Positions 23,260 through 36,994 are shown, counted from the stretch's first letter. The stretch: 64,000 nt of DNA from Andrena cerasifolii (GCF_050908995.1 NC_135120.1:18613433-18677432); one strand, 5' to 3'. Numbers and translations are program-made. Notes: generated by a model from the letters alone, not told the origin.

Positions 23260-25700
23260 TGTAGGCGCCGCTGTTGCCGAGGAAATCAGGACGAGTCTCT
23301 ACCCCTAGGACTGGTTTGGACATTCAGATTTAGATTTAGGGAAACCGGGATGAGGGGTGGTGACACCAGCGAAGGGTGGTGCCAAGCATAATTAACTGCA
23401 AAGATTTGTTAGTGTATTGCGAACGACACAGAGTTTATCTCCAGCGAAGAAAGCTGAAACGGAGGGTGAAAGTTCCTTTTCGTAATGACAAGTGTTTTTC
23501 CTTCAACCACAAGGTACTTTTCCTGCCAACTGCTCAGCTCGACTCTGCTCATAGAACTACTTCTCGTAGCTGCTACGGTATTCCCTCTGAACGCAACGAT
23601 ACCCGGCGACAAGCTTCAGTTCCTCGCTTAATATCTCACAAGGATAGCACGAGTTTCCCCGAGCAAGTAATAATAAATTTGCAGCAGACAGCGAGAGTTT
23701 TTAGTACCCCCTCGTTCGCTGCGTTTCGATTCATTCCACCTTCTCCAAACAAAGGGCTTCGCGAATGTACAACATACACGACAAACATCAGCAAACGTAG
23801 AAACAAATAAAAGCGGACAATGAAACTAATAAATATCCGGCACTCGTTTACTGTGAGCGCTCGTCCAAGAGACTTCCACTCGCAATCTCTTCGCCCTGTC
23901 ACCGAACGGACGACGCAGCCCCCGCGCGATCGATCCAAAATACAGAATCCAGAGGAAGACAAATGAAAAACGGGAGGTGGGTGCGGAGCCGTCTATCCTT
24001 CCTAATACACACGCATAAATTGCGAGGGTGCAGATTGGGTCGTGGTAACCGCTCCTTTATTTTCTTTACCTGCGTGCGACGAGGGGGTGGCCCTCGCCAG
24101 GTCGAGGGACGAACGACAGGGCGGAAAGAAACGGAAGGGAAACGGGGAGCTGCGCGGAGGGGGGGGGGTTGGGAGAAGGGCAGCGTGGGTGGAGCAGGTT
24201 AGGGTGGATCCTGGATACATAACGTAACGGATGGACAGGCAAGCTAAGGCTGGATAGGTAAGGCTATACTCGAAAGCTAAACTACTTTGCCCGGAGCAAG
24301 GCGGGGGATACGGAGGCTTGAGTGCTAGCCGCTTGTTCTGTAATCCAATAGAGACCCTAAGACCTTTCCCCGCTCCTTCGTATAGGTACACGTGCAGCCG
24401 AGTGTACGTAAGCCGCCTATACACGCCAGGATATCTATGTAAATTTCAATATGGCGCGAACCGAGTCTGCGCGTTTTTCTATTGGATGATGGGCAAAGGC
24501 AAAAACAATTCGAGAGGCCGAACGAGATCTACGGCACAGAGAGCAGCAGAGAGCTGGATCTCTAGCCGGTGCTCGTGCCGTGTTTACGAACGTCTTCTCG
24601 CAGCGCCGGCCAGCGGCAGCAGTTGCGTGCTGGGATCGTTAAAGGTACTTTCGAAAGCACCTGAAAATACACGGGATAGCACGCCCGACCAGGAGTTATC
24701 CAACGGGGATCGCGGCTGTGACGAGCACGACCAGCCGCGAACGCGAAGCGCTGGTCAATTCTTCCGCGCGGATGTTTGTGTTCGTTCGAACATCAAATTA
24801 CGCAATGCCGTGCTACCTCCCTTTAATCCACGAGGTAAAACCCCCGTGCCTCTGACATACATCCCGAGAATTTGGCAAATATGGCTCCCCCGGGCGCTGT
24901 GATCTTTTCAATTTAACCTCGTGAAAAATATTCACGTGGTTTTTGCGGCTGGAACGGTGACGTGGCACCACGGTCTGACGTAATCTGTGTTATATCACTT
25001 GGAGCTGGGATTTCAACGTCTGTTTACAACTCCATCGTCGGGGCGAGTTGCGTAAATGGGCAAACGGTTACGAATGAGTAGTTGTTACCATTGTTGTTAC
25101 ATGTATGATGCGAGAGGGTGCTTTAATTCCGAAATAATGGGATGTTGCGAGAATAAATAATGAACGCGCGGAAATCGGAATTTCAGCTAGGTAATTCGGG
25201 GAACAAACGAACGGACGGTTGGCGAAAGTCTGGCGCGCAGAAACTAATCCTCGCGATACGTATCCTAACTACGTACGCGGCATTTTAGTGATAAATAACG
25301 TCACATTTGTGAGGTCGTTTCGCGAGAGGAATGCCACGCGACTACCACAAAAGAGATAATAACTCTTTAATGCTCACTCTGCCCGCGTGCCGCATAAATC
25401 TACGCCACGCTCCCGGAATATGCAAATAATTCCCATTATCACAACGTGTGTTCGAAAACGTTCGACTCGGCATCCATATTCCGCGCGTTCTCGTAACCTT
25501 ACGACCCCGTTCGAAGGTATTTTTTCATCGTTATTCCTACATTCAACGACCGCTTCAACCCTCGCCATGACTTTTCCCCTATTTCGCGCGTCAATTCTGC
25601 TAAAACAAATTTAATGGTATTCTTCGGCACCTCGGAGCGTTACCGATCTTATTTCTAAATATATGTCCAACATTTCCACTTCGGAATTCAACGGATTTAG
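23260..25700. other. Non-coding interval, no gene seen
   Basis: GC-rich from 23950 to 24900, including a G-run near 24160. Open frames such as 194 codons at 24318-24902 lack any domain or splice support. Nothing else is recognised. Confidence 0.45.
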
Positions 25701-26728
25701 TAGGGTAATTGTGGGACAGTTGCCGCACCTTACGCAAAACTGTCACCGTGTCTAAATTTTGCGATGAAAATTTGTTCCAAGGATACATATTATTAGTTGA
25801 ACACCTTGTCCTACTACTAGCATTAAAGAAAATCAAATTTTTAATATTTGTCACCCTTAAAAAATTGAAACTGAAAACATCCATTTTTTAGGAAAAACGC
25901 CGCACGTGTGAGAATGGTGTTGCATTTCGAATAAACGTTTAATTTTCCATTTAAACTTGTTAATTTTAACTTTTTATTTAAAAAAAATAGTAAAAGCAAA
26001 GTAAAACGAAACATCTTTTTAATTTATACTGTTATAAAATACAATAAAATTGGAAAAATTAATAGGTACAGATATTATTTCTGCTTTTCTAAATTTAATT
26101 GTCTTTTCTTCTTCCTTCCACATTCATTACACATAAAATAAAAATAAAATGTGAAAAAAGAGTAAAAAGCTCGCAAATATGTTCGGATTATCAGATTTGT
26201 CATTAAAAAATAAATATTTTGCCTTGAGATATCACGGTATCTATTTTGAGACCCTTTTTTGTATTTTTAACATTAAAAGCATCGTTCTAAGTTTAGTCGA
26301 CTTAGGTACCTTCCGATACAGTGCGCATAAAAGTGCGGCATCTATCCCAAATGCCCGGAAGAGACGCCGCACTTTCGTATTTCCAAGTGCTATGTCGAAT
26401 ATGACCTATTCTGGCCGAGAAGTATTCCACAGAATTCCTTTAACGTATTACAGAAGTTATATCACGAAAAACTATGAATTTTTAACTACTACGATAGCAA
26501 AAATGAACTCGTCGTATAACTATTGAGGCAAAGTGCGGCAGGCTTACCTAAAAAAAATAGCAAAATTTTCAAGGTAATAATGGAAACACGTTCTCGCTTA
26601 TTAATCTAAGCTAAACGAACAGCCTAAAGCAAATAAAATCGACAGTGTTGTATTTTATTACCGGTAACCCTGAAATACCAAAAGAACGGCGCCTCTCCTA
26701 GTGCAGCATCTCTCCCATAATTACCCTA
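25701..26728 (+). mobile_element. 1-kb TIR element with repeated CCGCAC motif
   Basis: The left end TAGGGTAATTGTGGGACAGT is matched inverted by the right end (complement TAGGGTAATTATGGGAGAGA), with TA at each edge. The word GCCGCAC, or its complement GTGCGGC, recurs about five times (near 25721, 25902, 26333, 26369 and 26532). The interior is AT-rich. A 115-codon frame (26179-26526) has no similarity I recognise. Confidence 0.86.
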
Positions 26729-29041
26729 TCTTTTATCTGTGTGCGCGCGTGTAGCAGCTGCTCAGACCGAAAGGTGGAGTAAAGTTCCGTGTAAGGTCTC
26801 GAATCTGAATTACATAAACAACAATCAAAGGGTCGCTGGTGGATCCCCGATAAAGGGGAGGGTCTTCTTCCAGGAACTACGTGGAATTCGTGGTATTAGT
26901 GGCCCATCTCACGTAGCAGCTCATCAGCAGTTGAATTGGCCACTCCTGCCCTGGCATCGAGTTTTCTTGACCTGGAAAAGTTCAAAACGCCACTTGGTCC
27001 GGTACGTGTGATTACGGGACATGTCATACGAGGGTAATTTATTTGCCAGCCCGTGCACCCGGCCTGCGTTTATATTTTCCTTTCTTATTAATGTCGACCG
27101 GGCGCTAGTATCTTGCGATCTATCTCTGGCGTTACACTTTCGCGAAAGGCTCGTTAGGAAACGCTATTGCGAATTGTTTATGTATTTCGCCGCGAAAACG
27201 AGCTTTTCATTAGGGCGACCTACTTCCCGGGCGTACGGTTCAAGATGGTATTACACTGTTCCTTTCGATGTAAATGGGGGAAACAACTGGGTTTACGTCG
27301 TGATCGAAATATGGGAAATTTTTGCAAAATGGAAAATGCAAGGAGGCTCTGTTTATCAGTAGGGTGCAGAGTGGTCCCCATGCCGGAGCACTGTGCTTCA
27401 GAGGGTGGTGCAGAGCAGCCGGGAGGGTAAAGCAGCGTAAGGGGGTTGAAACGCACGCTTGCCGAGCGAGTGTCGATATTACAGGGGGTAGTTTTACTGG
27501 AGAACGTCGGCAAGGAAGGAAGGCGTCGACTTTAAGGGTGGTGATTGCCGATAGAGCCCCTTCGAAGACGCTACTAGGGGTTGCACCTAGGATTCGAGCC
27601 ATAAGATGGAGTTGGTTGTACCAAACCCGCAGCGCGAGATTATTGAACGACTTACAAAAATCAGCTGCAGTATATAACATCAGACAATTGCACAGTTGCA
27701 CCCCTTTTTCAGCGTATCCTGCGACCTCTCGAATTTCCAACGAGATCGGCAATTCCACCAGCCCCCAGGCTAATATCCACAACAGTGAACAACCTGCTCT
27801 ATTTACAATTAACTGTAACTATAACGTCACTTCAGCGAAAACGATTCGCCATGTTTCAGTGAAAACAAACGAATGTACATCCCCTGAATCTAGTTTAACG
27901 CAAACCGCAGAACAGAGGCCGCATTTTCCCGTCAAGCAATCCCATTTGCATTCAGCCGCTGCGGCAGTTATCGATATCGCGCGTGCACGCGTCGGATTAT
28001 CATTCGCATCGATAAAGCGGTCGGTTGCAATGTAATCGGATGAATCGGCGCCGCGGTAAAGTCAGCTGGGCTGATTTCGCCGGGCGCCTTTTGCCGATCG
28101 GCCATGAAAGCTCGAACATCGGCCGCTAGTCGGTATCGATCTTGCTCGCGGTTGCAGATAATCTCGCGCGTGTCTCGCGGCGTTTCGCCAAGCCGAAAGC
28201 CCGGTCGTAAATGCCACGATTCACCACTCGCTCGCAGTGGTAGCTGCCAGCGTCGAGTCAGACGCCGCCTAAAAGCGCCGGTCTGACTAAGCTGGTTCCC
28301 TATCTACTTTCCGCCCCTTCCTCCGCGCTCGCACGTGTCAGGCCCTTTTCAGGCGAGGCACTTTCGCGACGTGTATTTCGGTTATGCTCACGCATTCTCC
28401 ATCTTTCCTCGTTTCCGCTAAAGACAAAAGTGTCTGGCCTGGTTTCATCGTTCACCTCCCGTTTCGCCGAGCATGATCGAGGCAGCAAGCTCGCGAAGAG
28501 AGCGGAGGGTTATATAAAAAGTACCACGAGAAGGGTATTATGTTGTAAGGCTGGGAATATAAACTGGATGGAAAAATATGAACCTGGTGATAAGAAAGCG
28601 GGACGGAAGGGCAGAAATGGCCGATGGCTCTGACAGGTGCGCGCGCACCGAAGACAGAATCTTGTACTATAGACACCCTCCATTGTGTCTTTACCCTTGG
28701 GTTATCATTATCGCCCTGTCTTCACCTACGTTCTGAATTATATATGGACCAGACACCGGCGACACAGGCGCAGCCGAGAAGTGGTCGCCGGGGCTGCAGG
28801 CTATCTTCTCTACATCATCGCGACGTAAACGGAAAATAGAATATGTATGCCGTCGTTTAGGGTTTGAATGGCTGACAGATGATAATTTGTCGGGATTTCT
28901 TTCCTTGTCGCTATAATATGCAAGCAGTAGTCGCGTTTTACCGTAGAAGGTGATTGCTAGAAACTTATCGATCCAGTAACGTATATCTTAAAACGATTCT
29001 CTCGCCGTTCACATTCTGACAGAGCCTCGACATGTATAGAT
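26729..29041. other. Non-coding interval, no gene seen
   Basis: GC-mixed DNA. The 237-codon frame at 27322-28035 is opposed by a 180-codon frame on the other strand and has no domain, so it is probably chance. A TATA-like TTATATAAAAAG sits near 28510 without other promoter evidence. Confidence 0.45.
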
Positions 29042-29751
29042 TACACAGTTCGACAGTCTTCTGGACTTGTAACATTTAATAGCTGTTTCTTATAGGTTTT
29101 CGTGTTCTGAAAACGAATCCGCAAACCGTTTATCGCTATCACCCTCAGTTTTTGAGAAATTCGATTTTGAAAAAAAAACTGCAAATTTGAAAATTTGAAC
29201 ATCTTTTGTGTCGAAACGGTAATACTTATTCGGTTGCTCGTTGCGTTAAATTATTCTATGAACCCTCCCGAATACAACGATATAAGTTATTATTGCATTA
29301 CGAACATTTAAATATGTTTAAACAACGATTAAAGGGAAAAGGACACACGAAAAGCATCCATTTTTGAAGATATCTTTCAATTTATTTCCAAAACTAAGGG
29401 TCTAGGAGGAAATCTAAATATTCCACGAGATGCAGCAGGCATTTTTCCATCGGAAAGCATCAACAGAAGTGGTAAGTCACGTTTTGTTTTCAACACAGAA
29501 GCGAAATAGTTTGTCAAAACGTGCGGTGCCGACAGTGGCAGTCACGCGCGTTAAGTGATTGAGTTACGCTGACAAGGGAAGATGTTCAAATTTGAAAATT
29601 TGAATTTTTTTTTAAAATCGAATTTCTCAAAAACTGAGGGTGATGGCGACAAACGGTTTGCGGATCGGTTTTTAGGGGACGAAAACCTGTAAGAAACAGC
29701 TATTGAATGTTACAAGTCCGGAAAAAAATCAACTTTTGTCGAGCCGTGTTA
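29042..29751 (+). mobile_element. Foldback TIR element with about 160-bp arms
   Basis: The left arm starts ACACAGTTCGACA and the right arm ends TGTCGAGCCGTGT. Inside, long inverted blocks match: GGACTTGTAACATT, AATAGCTGTTTCTTA, CGCAAACCGTTT, CACCCTCAGTTTTTGAGAAA and AATTTGAAAATTTGAACATCTT are each mirrored in 29580-29725. The loop of about 370 bp has no open frame of note. The target duplication is unclear (possibly TA), so the superfamily is unassigned. Confidence 0.82.
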
Positions 29752-32380
29752 TTAAGGGAGATCAAGTTGTGAATAAATCTGGGCACATTGGGCACGGATA
29801 CACAATGTCCTCGGCGATAAGACATGGCCCGCTTGCTTTACGACCCCCTCGAATGGCTTTCTGATTGAGCAGCGCCGGGTGCTTTTATTTCACGTAGAGG
29901 GACGTAAAACGACGCGAGATGGGCGAGGAACTCGGTGGGGCGAGCATGGGATCTGGCATAAAGTTAATCAGCCGAATAAAGCGATAACGATGCTCGTAAG
30001 TTATTATTTCATGGATTCGTTAGTGTAATGCGACATCAAGTGATCATTGTAGCCTGTATGAAGCTGCTATCTCTCAGCTGTTTCAGACTCGCTCACTCTC
30101 TGCCCTTCGCCAGCCATGAGCGATCTTCTAATACTTAAACAAATACAAACCAGCGGTTGTCAATACACATAAGACTGAAGATGACCGTCAGACTGGCGAT
30201 CGTTAGCGCGTCATTGACCGACACGCACAGAACAGCTCATCCTTTTTCCCCAGGAGCGTGCAGAAAACGCACAAGAGGCGCGCGAACGCAAAAGCGCAGG
30301 GACATTGGTGGACGAAAAGGAACGGTGCGGGGTAGAAACGGAGGCGACGATACTCGCGCCTCTGATATACGGGGACAGAAAAGAAGGGCGAGAAAGAGAG
30401 CAAGCTCGCGCGCCTCGCATTTCTTTTTCCACTGACATTGGAGAGTGATTAAAAACTTGATCCCACCGTGCCGCTCCGTCTTTATCCGTCCATCCGTCCG
30501 CCCTCTTCGTCTTTCGAGCTCGCCCCCCAGCCACCGACGCGCCCCGTCCTCCGGCTTTCGTTTACGATATAGGAGAGCGGACAATATGGCGGAGTAATTG
30601 TTGTTCAGAGGGAAGCGGAGGGTGGAGACGTCGTCGGGAGGGGCCGGAGGACGAGGGTTGAGGCCGAAGGAGAGGATCCCTGTGAGCGTCACGGGGCGGG
30701 AGGTCCGATAGTGTCGGATTACTGCCGGTATTGTGAAGTCCAGACGCGAGGGGGGAGAAGGAAGGAAAGAAAGAAGAAACGGCGGCGGGAGTACGCCGGG
30801 CGTTGCGGAGAAGGAAAGACGAGGGCGGGGGAGTGCTTTTGCACGACGGAAGACTAGAGGAGACGGACGAAGCAGAAGGAAGGGAGGACAGCTGGATGGA
30901 GAAGAAGGAAGAAGAAGTTATTAGAAATACCAAAAGAGAATACAATACCACCTAGCTCGAAGTAAAAGAGTAAGGACGCGAAGGTAGGTTCACCCTCAAG
31001 GTTCCTTGCCAACCGGCCGCCCACCCCCCGGCACGTTTCACCCGTCGCGCGGCGCCCGGGAGCGACAGAGAGAGGCGGTAGGCTTTCGAGAGACAACGAA
31101 AGTTTCGGGGCACGGCGAGAGGAAACGTCGGTGGAGGAACGAGAGAGAAAGAGAGAGGGAGAGAAAAAAGAGAAATACGCGATGGGAGACGGAGGCAGGG
31201 AGGCCATATCTTGGCGCTTTCTTTATTTGCCGCGATTTATTTCACGATGTACACATACACGGGCGTGCATGGGATGCCGGCGGCGGCCAGCCGAGCGGAA
31301 AAATGTGATATTCCCTGACAAATGGACGATGGCGGCTCGCCGGAGATCCACGTTTAAATGCGATTGTTTATTTCGTGCTCGATTGCCCGCTAATAACAAT
31401 TTGCGATATTTCGCGGTGTCGACCTCTCCGCGAGCTCTCCTCCCGCGCCACCCCGCCCCCCAGCCATAGTCGCGACGCGGGGCGGGATCCGCGCGTGATC
31501 TATCAACGAAATAATAATCTTCGGAAGCCGGCCATCCATCGCGGAGGAGAGTGAGTGATTCGCCGATTCGGCCGCGTTAATCGGGTTTCCTCGTCCGCGA
31601 TCGCTAAATTAAGTCCACTTTAATATGATAATTCGGATGAACATTTTAATGAAGCATTCGACGCGCCGTTTTAATAACCGGGCCGATTATATTTTATACG
31701 GTGGACAGCCGTGGCCGCGCGTTTCCACCGGGCAATCCGCGCGAGCGATCGAGCCCGTTGACGCGGAAACGAAACGATTAGTCTATGTAATGCCTGATAA
31801 TAAATTATGCAGTTGTTTAACGTAGTCTTTTGTCGTTCCAGTGAGCACTCGCGCGGTTGGATCGAGTGAATAATGCGTTACCTCCGCTTTCGTTAAACAC
31901 CGCTCGCTCTCTTCTTGGCCGAGGGTGTGTACCAGAAATTCAGCGGAATATTATGTTATCACAGAGAATATTCACCGTCGTTTCTTCTCGGCGAGAATTC
32001 GTGCGCACGGTCGCCACGATCCTTCCCGCGAGAAATCGTCGTGGAAATGAGAATCGAGAGCCGCGACGAAGAAATCCACCGGATATCCCCTTCCAATGCA
32101 GTGGTCTGCCACCCCGTGGAGAAACACGGGTCGCGACGCGTGTTATTTCCGCGCCTTTCTTTTTTTTCTCGTTAAGACGGTGTCAACAAGTAGCGGGTGC
32201 GCTGGTGGGGCTTCGTCTTCCCGATAACCGCGTTGAAAAGTCGACGCGTCGTTCGGCTCGAGTATCCACGACAAAAGAATACTCGTGAAGCGGAAAGGAC
32301 GAGGGGTAGGCAGCGGCTCGGTAAGTGTGAAACGAGGGAAATCGTTCTTCTGTTGGGACGGGGGTGTTCTGGGATCGTCG

Positions 32381-32410
32381 CTGAGGGCTGAGGGCTGAAG
32401 GCTGAGGGCT
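32381..32410. repeat. Heptamer tandem repeat (CTGAGGG)n
   Basis: Four consecutive units of CTGAGGG, one with a G-to-A change. Confidence 0.9.
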
Positions 32411-32433
32411 ACACAGAGACCCAGAGAGGAAGC

Positions 32434-32482
<49 letters not shown>
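32434..32482. repeat. (AG)n microsatellite
   Basis: A dinucleotide AG run of about 49 bp with a single interruption (AAAG). Confidence 0.95.
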
Positions 32483-32484
<2 letters not shown>

Positions 32485-32984
32485 GGGATGAGAAATCGAC
32501 GGATAGAGGAGGCAGTATAGACCGATGGTAATTGTTATCCGATAGAGAGCAACTGAAAGGGTTGCCGAAGGATGGATGTGACGTCACCGCGAACAGTTTC
32601 ACCTATAATTGGATTTGCGATCGGCTCGACTGCGTCTACGCTTCCGGTCGACGAGACGCCGCGCGGAAATGCATTATTTACGCGTCTCCGACGAATTTGC
32701 GAGCGATAGCGTTGATACTCGCCTATAATCGCGCGGTTACACGACTTCCTGAGCAGTCGAGAGGTGGACGCTCGATTTCGATCCGGAGGACGTTCGATTT
32801 CCTCGCTATACCGTGGATATTTCCTTGAAACATTGGGCCTTATCTTTCACATTATCTCATCGTGCAAACACTGGCGATCAAAGCGCGCCACAAGTGCTTC
32901 GTTGCTCAGACAGTTTAATTGACTCTTGGGAAACGTCACTGCCGCAAAATGTGCCGCAGTTCTTAGCTGGTAGAATGGAACACC

Positions 32985-33956
32985 TAAGGGAGAGCGGGGA
33001 CAAAAGTAACACTTTTTACATTTGGCATAGCTTACAATTATCTTTTATAGATATAAAAATGACAATTATGTCTTAAGATACTATGTTTCTTGGTCTATCA
33101 TTTGAGCCCAGATTCAGCCTTAATTGATAAGTAGTTAAAAAGGTATGGCAGTTTTCCGCAGGGATTGTCATTGTTACTTTTGTCCTGCAGGGGTAGGACG
33201 AAAGTAACACAAATTATTTTGAGGATAATTAACTAAAAACACTTCGTCCAACGCAAAAAGGATTTTTTATTATAAAAAAAACGAAAGAAAGAAACATTTA
33301 AATAAACATATTTTAAGTAACGATAAATACAAATAAATTTTAAATAACGAAAAGTGAAAAGCATAACTAGCTTCGAACATTTCTTTGGTATTGTGAATTT
33401 AGTTGAATGATAGGTATTAAATTTCACCCAATCCGAATTAAAATTATGACATATGTAGTGAATCTAACCTTCGTGGGTCTAATCCTTAAAATCTAGACAT
33501 TTGAAGAATTCCTATCGTGTATGCTATTTCGCTCGCCCATGTAACATGTTACATTCGTCCCCAAAGTGACGTATTACTTTTGTCCCCAGCCATGTTTTTC
33601 AGAATAGAACTGTCATAACATACAAATTATACAAACTTGTTGAAATCGAGTACATAAACTTCTGAAGACATTATCTAAGAACGCTCTAGCAAATAATTGG
33701 TTTAATATCTATAGTTTAACTATGAATATTAACAAAAAAAGTCAAAATAGGAGAAACTTACCTTATTGATCTAAATAACAATTTTCGCTCGCCCACACTG
33801 TACGATTTTTGTTACTGCTCAGTGTCACTCGGAACAATAAAAGAGACACTATACACACGTAACTGTGTAAAGTAAACGTTTCGGAAATGTTTGTGGAATG
33901 GTGCAGAAGGCGTGTTACTTTCATGACGCGGCTACGTTTGTCCCCGCTCTCTCCTA
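32985..33956 (-). mobile_element. Family 1 transposon, copy 3 (inverted)
   Basis: This is the reverse-orientation counterpart of 38-992 and nearly full length. TA lies at each edge (32985-32986, 33955-33956) and the central palindrome is kept at 33173-33208. The GGGACAAAAGTAAC word is again repeated in both orientations, and the donor-like AGGTAAGT of copy 1 is also kept (complement near 33758). The flanks GGAACA (before) and TGTTCC (after) are themselves inverted. A 97-codon minus frame at 33763-34056 crosses the element edge and is not a gene. Confidence 0.88.
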
Positions 33957-36668
33957 CTGTTCCGCTGCAAAAGTACGCAACCAAACAATCAGAATAGAAT
34001 CCAAGACCAAAGTGAAAGAATCGTGCAGGGATTAACGAAGCACAGTGTCCCTGCAATCTCTCCGATATCCCGTTGGAGCGCGAAACGCAATTACGGCGAG
34101 GCCTTAGCGGGATCGAGGGAAAGTTTTAATTACCGGTATCAATTCGCATAACTCGTGCAATACGCTGAGAATTCAAGGCTCCGTTAGACACGCAGAAACG
34201 AAGTTCAGAGCGCGGTGCATATCGTTGTACGTCAGCAATCGTTGCCCCGGACAAGTTTTAATTGCCGGTGTCTATTAATACGAGGATCACCGTAACAATA
34301 TCCCCTATTAATATCGACGATTGCAAACGTTTTTCGCGCCACCTCGCCGCGGTCGCGCGTTAGGTACATTTCAATCATTTACATTCGGCACTCGAAAACT
34401 TGCCGCCGCGGTATCTACATCGCCCAAAAATGTTCATTTTCGCTCGAAAATTGCTCGATGAAATGGCTCAATCGCGGGTATAATTCTTTTTTCTTTTTTT
34501 TGGCGCGGTTGAAATATGAAGGGACAACGATACTGCAGCGCCACAGGCAGCTCTGTTTTCATCAACCGATTATCCAGAAATGCGGTCGTTGTGCGGAATT
34601 TATTAAATGAGTAATAGTATCTACACGCCGGGCGAGAACTAGAACACCGAACTGTTTATTATTCCACGAGAGCGGGCAAGAATATATTACCGTTTGATGA
34701 GCGAGCCCCGTTGAACGCACGTAACAGAAAATGGTGCGGGAGAATTGAAACGACATTCGGAATGCATTTGCTTCTCTCAAACCGGCATAAATGACAGTTC
34801 ATTCCGGTTCATCAACCCGAATGAAAGCTACACGCCGAAACACACCGTCGGGAGCCGTCATTTTAAAAGCGCCATCAAAAGAATCGCCTGGAGCCGCTAA
34901 TAACCGTGATTCGGGGAAGCGAGCTGGCCGCATTAATAAGATAAATTAGCCCTATTCAAGCGGGGGCTCTTCTGCCGCGCGCGTCCCACCGCCACTCTCG
35001 ATCACCATGTTCGACTTATCGTTACATATGCAGAGAACACATTTCACACTGATATGCCCCGTATTTGCGGCCACTGAATCGCGCTGATTGTATTCTCATG
35101 CAAAATATCCCGTCCATTATGGCCGGACTCCGTTCCCTCTGTATCTACAATTACAACGTCCCGGCGTAATTGTTATCGCCCTCGTTTCGCATCTTGCGGT
35201 ATCCCCCACCTGGACACTTTTCGTAGCATTCTGTGGAATTTTCGCGAGGGAAAGGTCTGGTAAATGCCCTTAAATCCAGGCAATGAGACGAAAGTTTCTA
35301 TTAAAGGAAAATAGCAAGCTAGAATTGTAAGTGCGTTCGAATTCTAGATCGCGTTAGAGGCATTCGATTGACCGCCACAGGTTTGTTTGTAGGAAGAGAA
35401 AGGATTAGCCAACGTCGCTGCAAGGCTCAGGCCTGTCTGTCTCGAATATCGCTGGTCTAATCTCCTTCGGCTGCTAATAGGATTGAGACCTTAATCAATC
35501 AGGCATGGCGCAATTAACGTAACCTTTTGACAGCCGTCCCACCCGGAGATGAGAACACCTGACGTGGATTTCTTTAATCAGTCACTTTCGGAGATAGAGG
35601 GAGGGAGAAGGGCGGAGGGCGACATGAAAAATAGAGGAGATGGAGACGAATGAGAAATAAGTTGAAACGCGAAATGAATCGCGCAAGTGAGACTGACGGG
35701 CAATTTTTTAATCATTGAAGGCCGCTCACTGCAAACTACCATCGCGGAGTTATTGCAGCGGACTTTTGCGTATAAGCCCTTCTGATTTGCCTGTGCATAA
35801 ACCAGTGTCTCGGAAAATTTGCAAATCATAAGACCTGCTATCCACTGTTCATTATTAATACTCTACTCGCCTCTGTTGCTGTAATATTCTATTCGTTTCA
35901 GTTCTCTGACGCGAATTAGCTGAAATTTATTTTTACCCACAGTTAAAACGTTAATTCGAAAATGCTTACACAGAAATGCGCGCAAAAAGTTATTGTTTCG
36001 CTTTGAAACGCGAATCGATGTTGAGTGGCGCTTCAGATTTCTGTTAATACCCCTCGAATATCGCAAATGCACAATATTTTTTTCGAAAAAAAAACAAAAT
36101 AAAAGCGAGCAGGTGATCAATTGCTGGCGCAGCGATATCGTCGACAAATTTTGTAAACGGCGCTCGAACCGTTTCGACGAGCCCATGAAAAACAGCGTTT
36201 CACGGATCCTCGAAAATACGAGGGCATCCCTTGTAATATAACGAGCCATTATAGAGACGTCTTCCTCGCACTATCTGTCAGAGTCACGGCTCACTTTGTT
36301 CTCACCCTTCGGCTCCGATTCGTCCCTAATTTCAGGATCGTTCCACCAACAGTTCGACTTTCTCGCTTTCCACTTATCCCCGTAGCTGCGAGCTAAATTA
36401 CCGCTCATTTTTCTCCGTCATTTGAGCCCACCCTCCTGGAAGTCTCGCGAGCATAAACTTAAAATTCAAGGACCCGAGGAGCTCTCTCTCATTTTGGAGC
36501 ATCTTCCCGGGGTTGAATCCCTACAGCTTACAGAACGACACTATCAAGATATTTGTCGTAGATTTACCGTGAAAAGTACCATCAAATTAACTTGCAAATG
36601 TTGAGACACTCGCTTCTTGCTTTGATGTTCCTCAAGCTGCGTTTCAATAAATATTTAATAGACGTGTT
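33957..36668. other. Non-coding interval, no gene seen
   Basis: GC-mixed intronic-looking DNA. A 60-codon plus frame at 36422-36604 reads somewhat protein-like but has no splice boundaries or domain, so it is not called. Confidence 0.45.
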
Positions 36669-36994
36669 TTAACCCTTCCTGGTCGCACGGAGTGCATCGC
36701 ACCGCAGGCAATTTTTCTTCTTCGCAAATATTTCTGTAGATAAATTTTCAGAGCTTAATATTAAAATTTGAAAATTTGGCGAACTTTAAGACAAAGAAAT
36801 CGCATTTTTCCACAACTATTTTGTCAACTACACATTTCATCATATTAAAATTTACATTTCTAGAAAAGGACAGTTTCAACAAAAGTTAAAATATTAAAAA
36901 ATACGAATATCATAATTAAAAAATTACACCGCGATGCAGTGAATCCGATGTGACCAATTTGTGATTATAAGAAGGTGTGACCAGGTAGAGTTAA
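36669..36994 (+). mobile_element. 326-bp piggyBac-like MITE
   Basis: TTAA lies at both ends (36669-36672, 36991-36994). The left terminus is TTAACCCTTCCTGGTCGCAC, and the complement of the right terminus is TTAACTCTACCTGGTCACAC. Subterminal GATGCAGTG and GTGCATCGC words add a second partial symmetry. The AT-rich interior is non-coding. TTAA target use and the TTAACCCT start both fit piggyBac relatives. Confidence 0.83.

Larger units (their letters stand above)
29752..32984. other. Non-coding interval with purine/GC-rich stretch
   Basis: The interval 30470-31210 is strongly biased, with pyrimidines then purine-rich GGAGG/GAAGG DNA, and yields many spurious frames on both strands. The interval 31430-32330 is CpG-rich. 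A good acceptor-like run, CTTTTGTCGTTCCAG, ends at 31841 and a donor-like GTAAGT lies at 32322, but no frame is open across the interval between. Microsatellites lie at 32381-32482. Confidence 0.45.

Noticed and set aside
27322..28035. 237-codon plus-strand open frame
   Set aside because: A 180-codon frame opposes it on the minus strand and the translation has no recognisable domain.
31842..32321. Possible exon between CGTTCCAG and GGTAAGTG
   Set aside because: No frame is open across the interval. It could be untranslated, but nothing else supports it.
36422..36604. Protein-like 60-codon frame ending IKLTCKC
   Set aside because: It has no splice sites, no homologous motif and no distinctive codon use relative to the surroundings.
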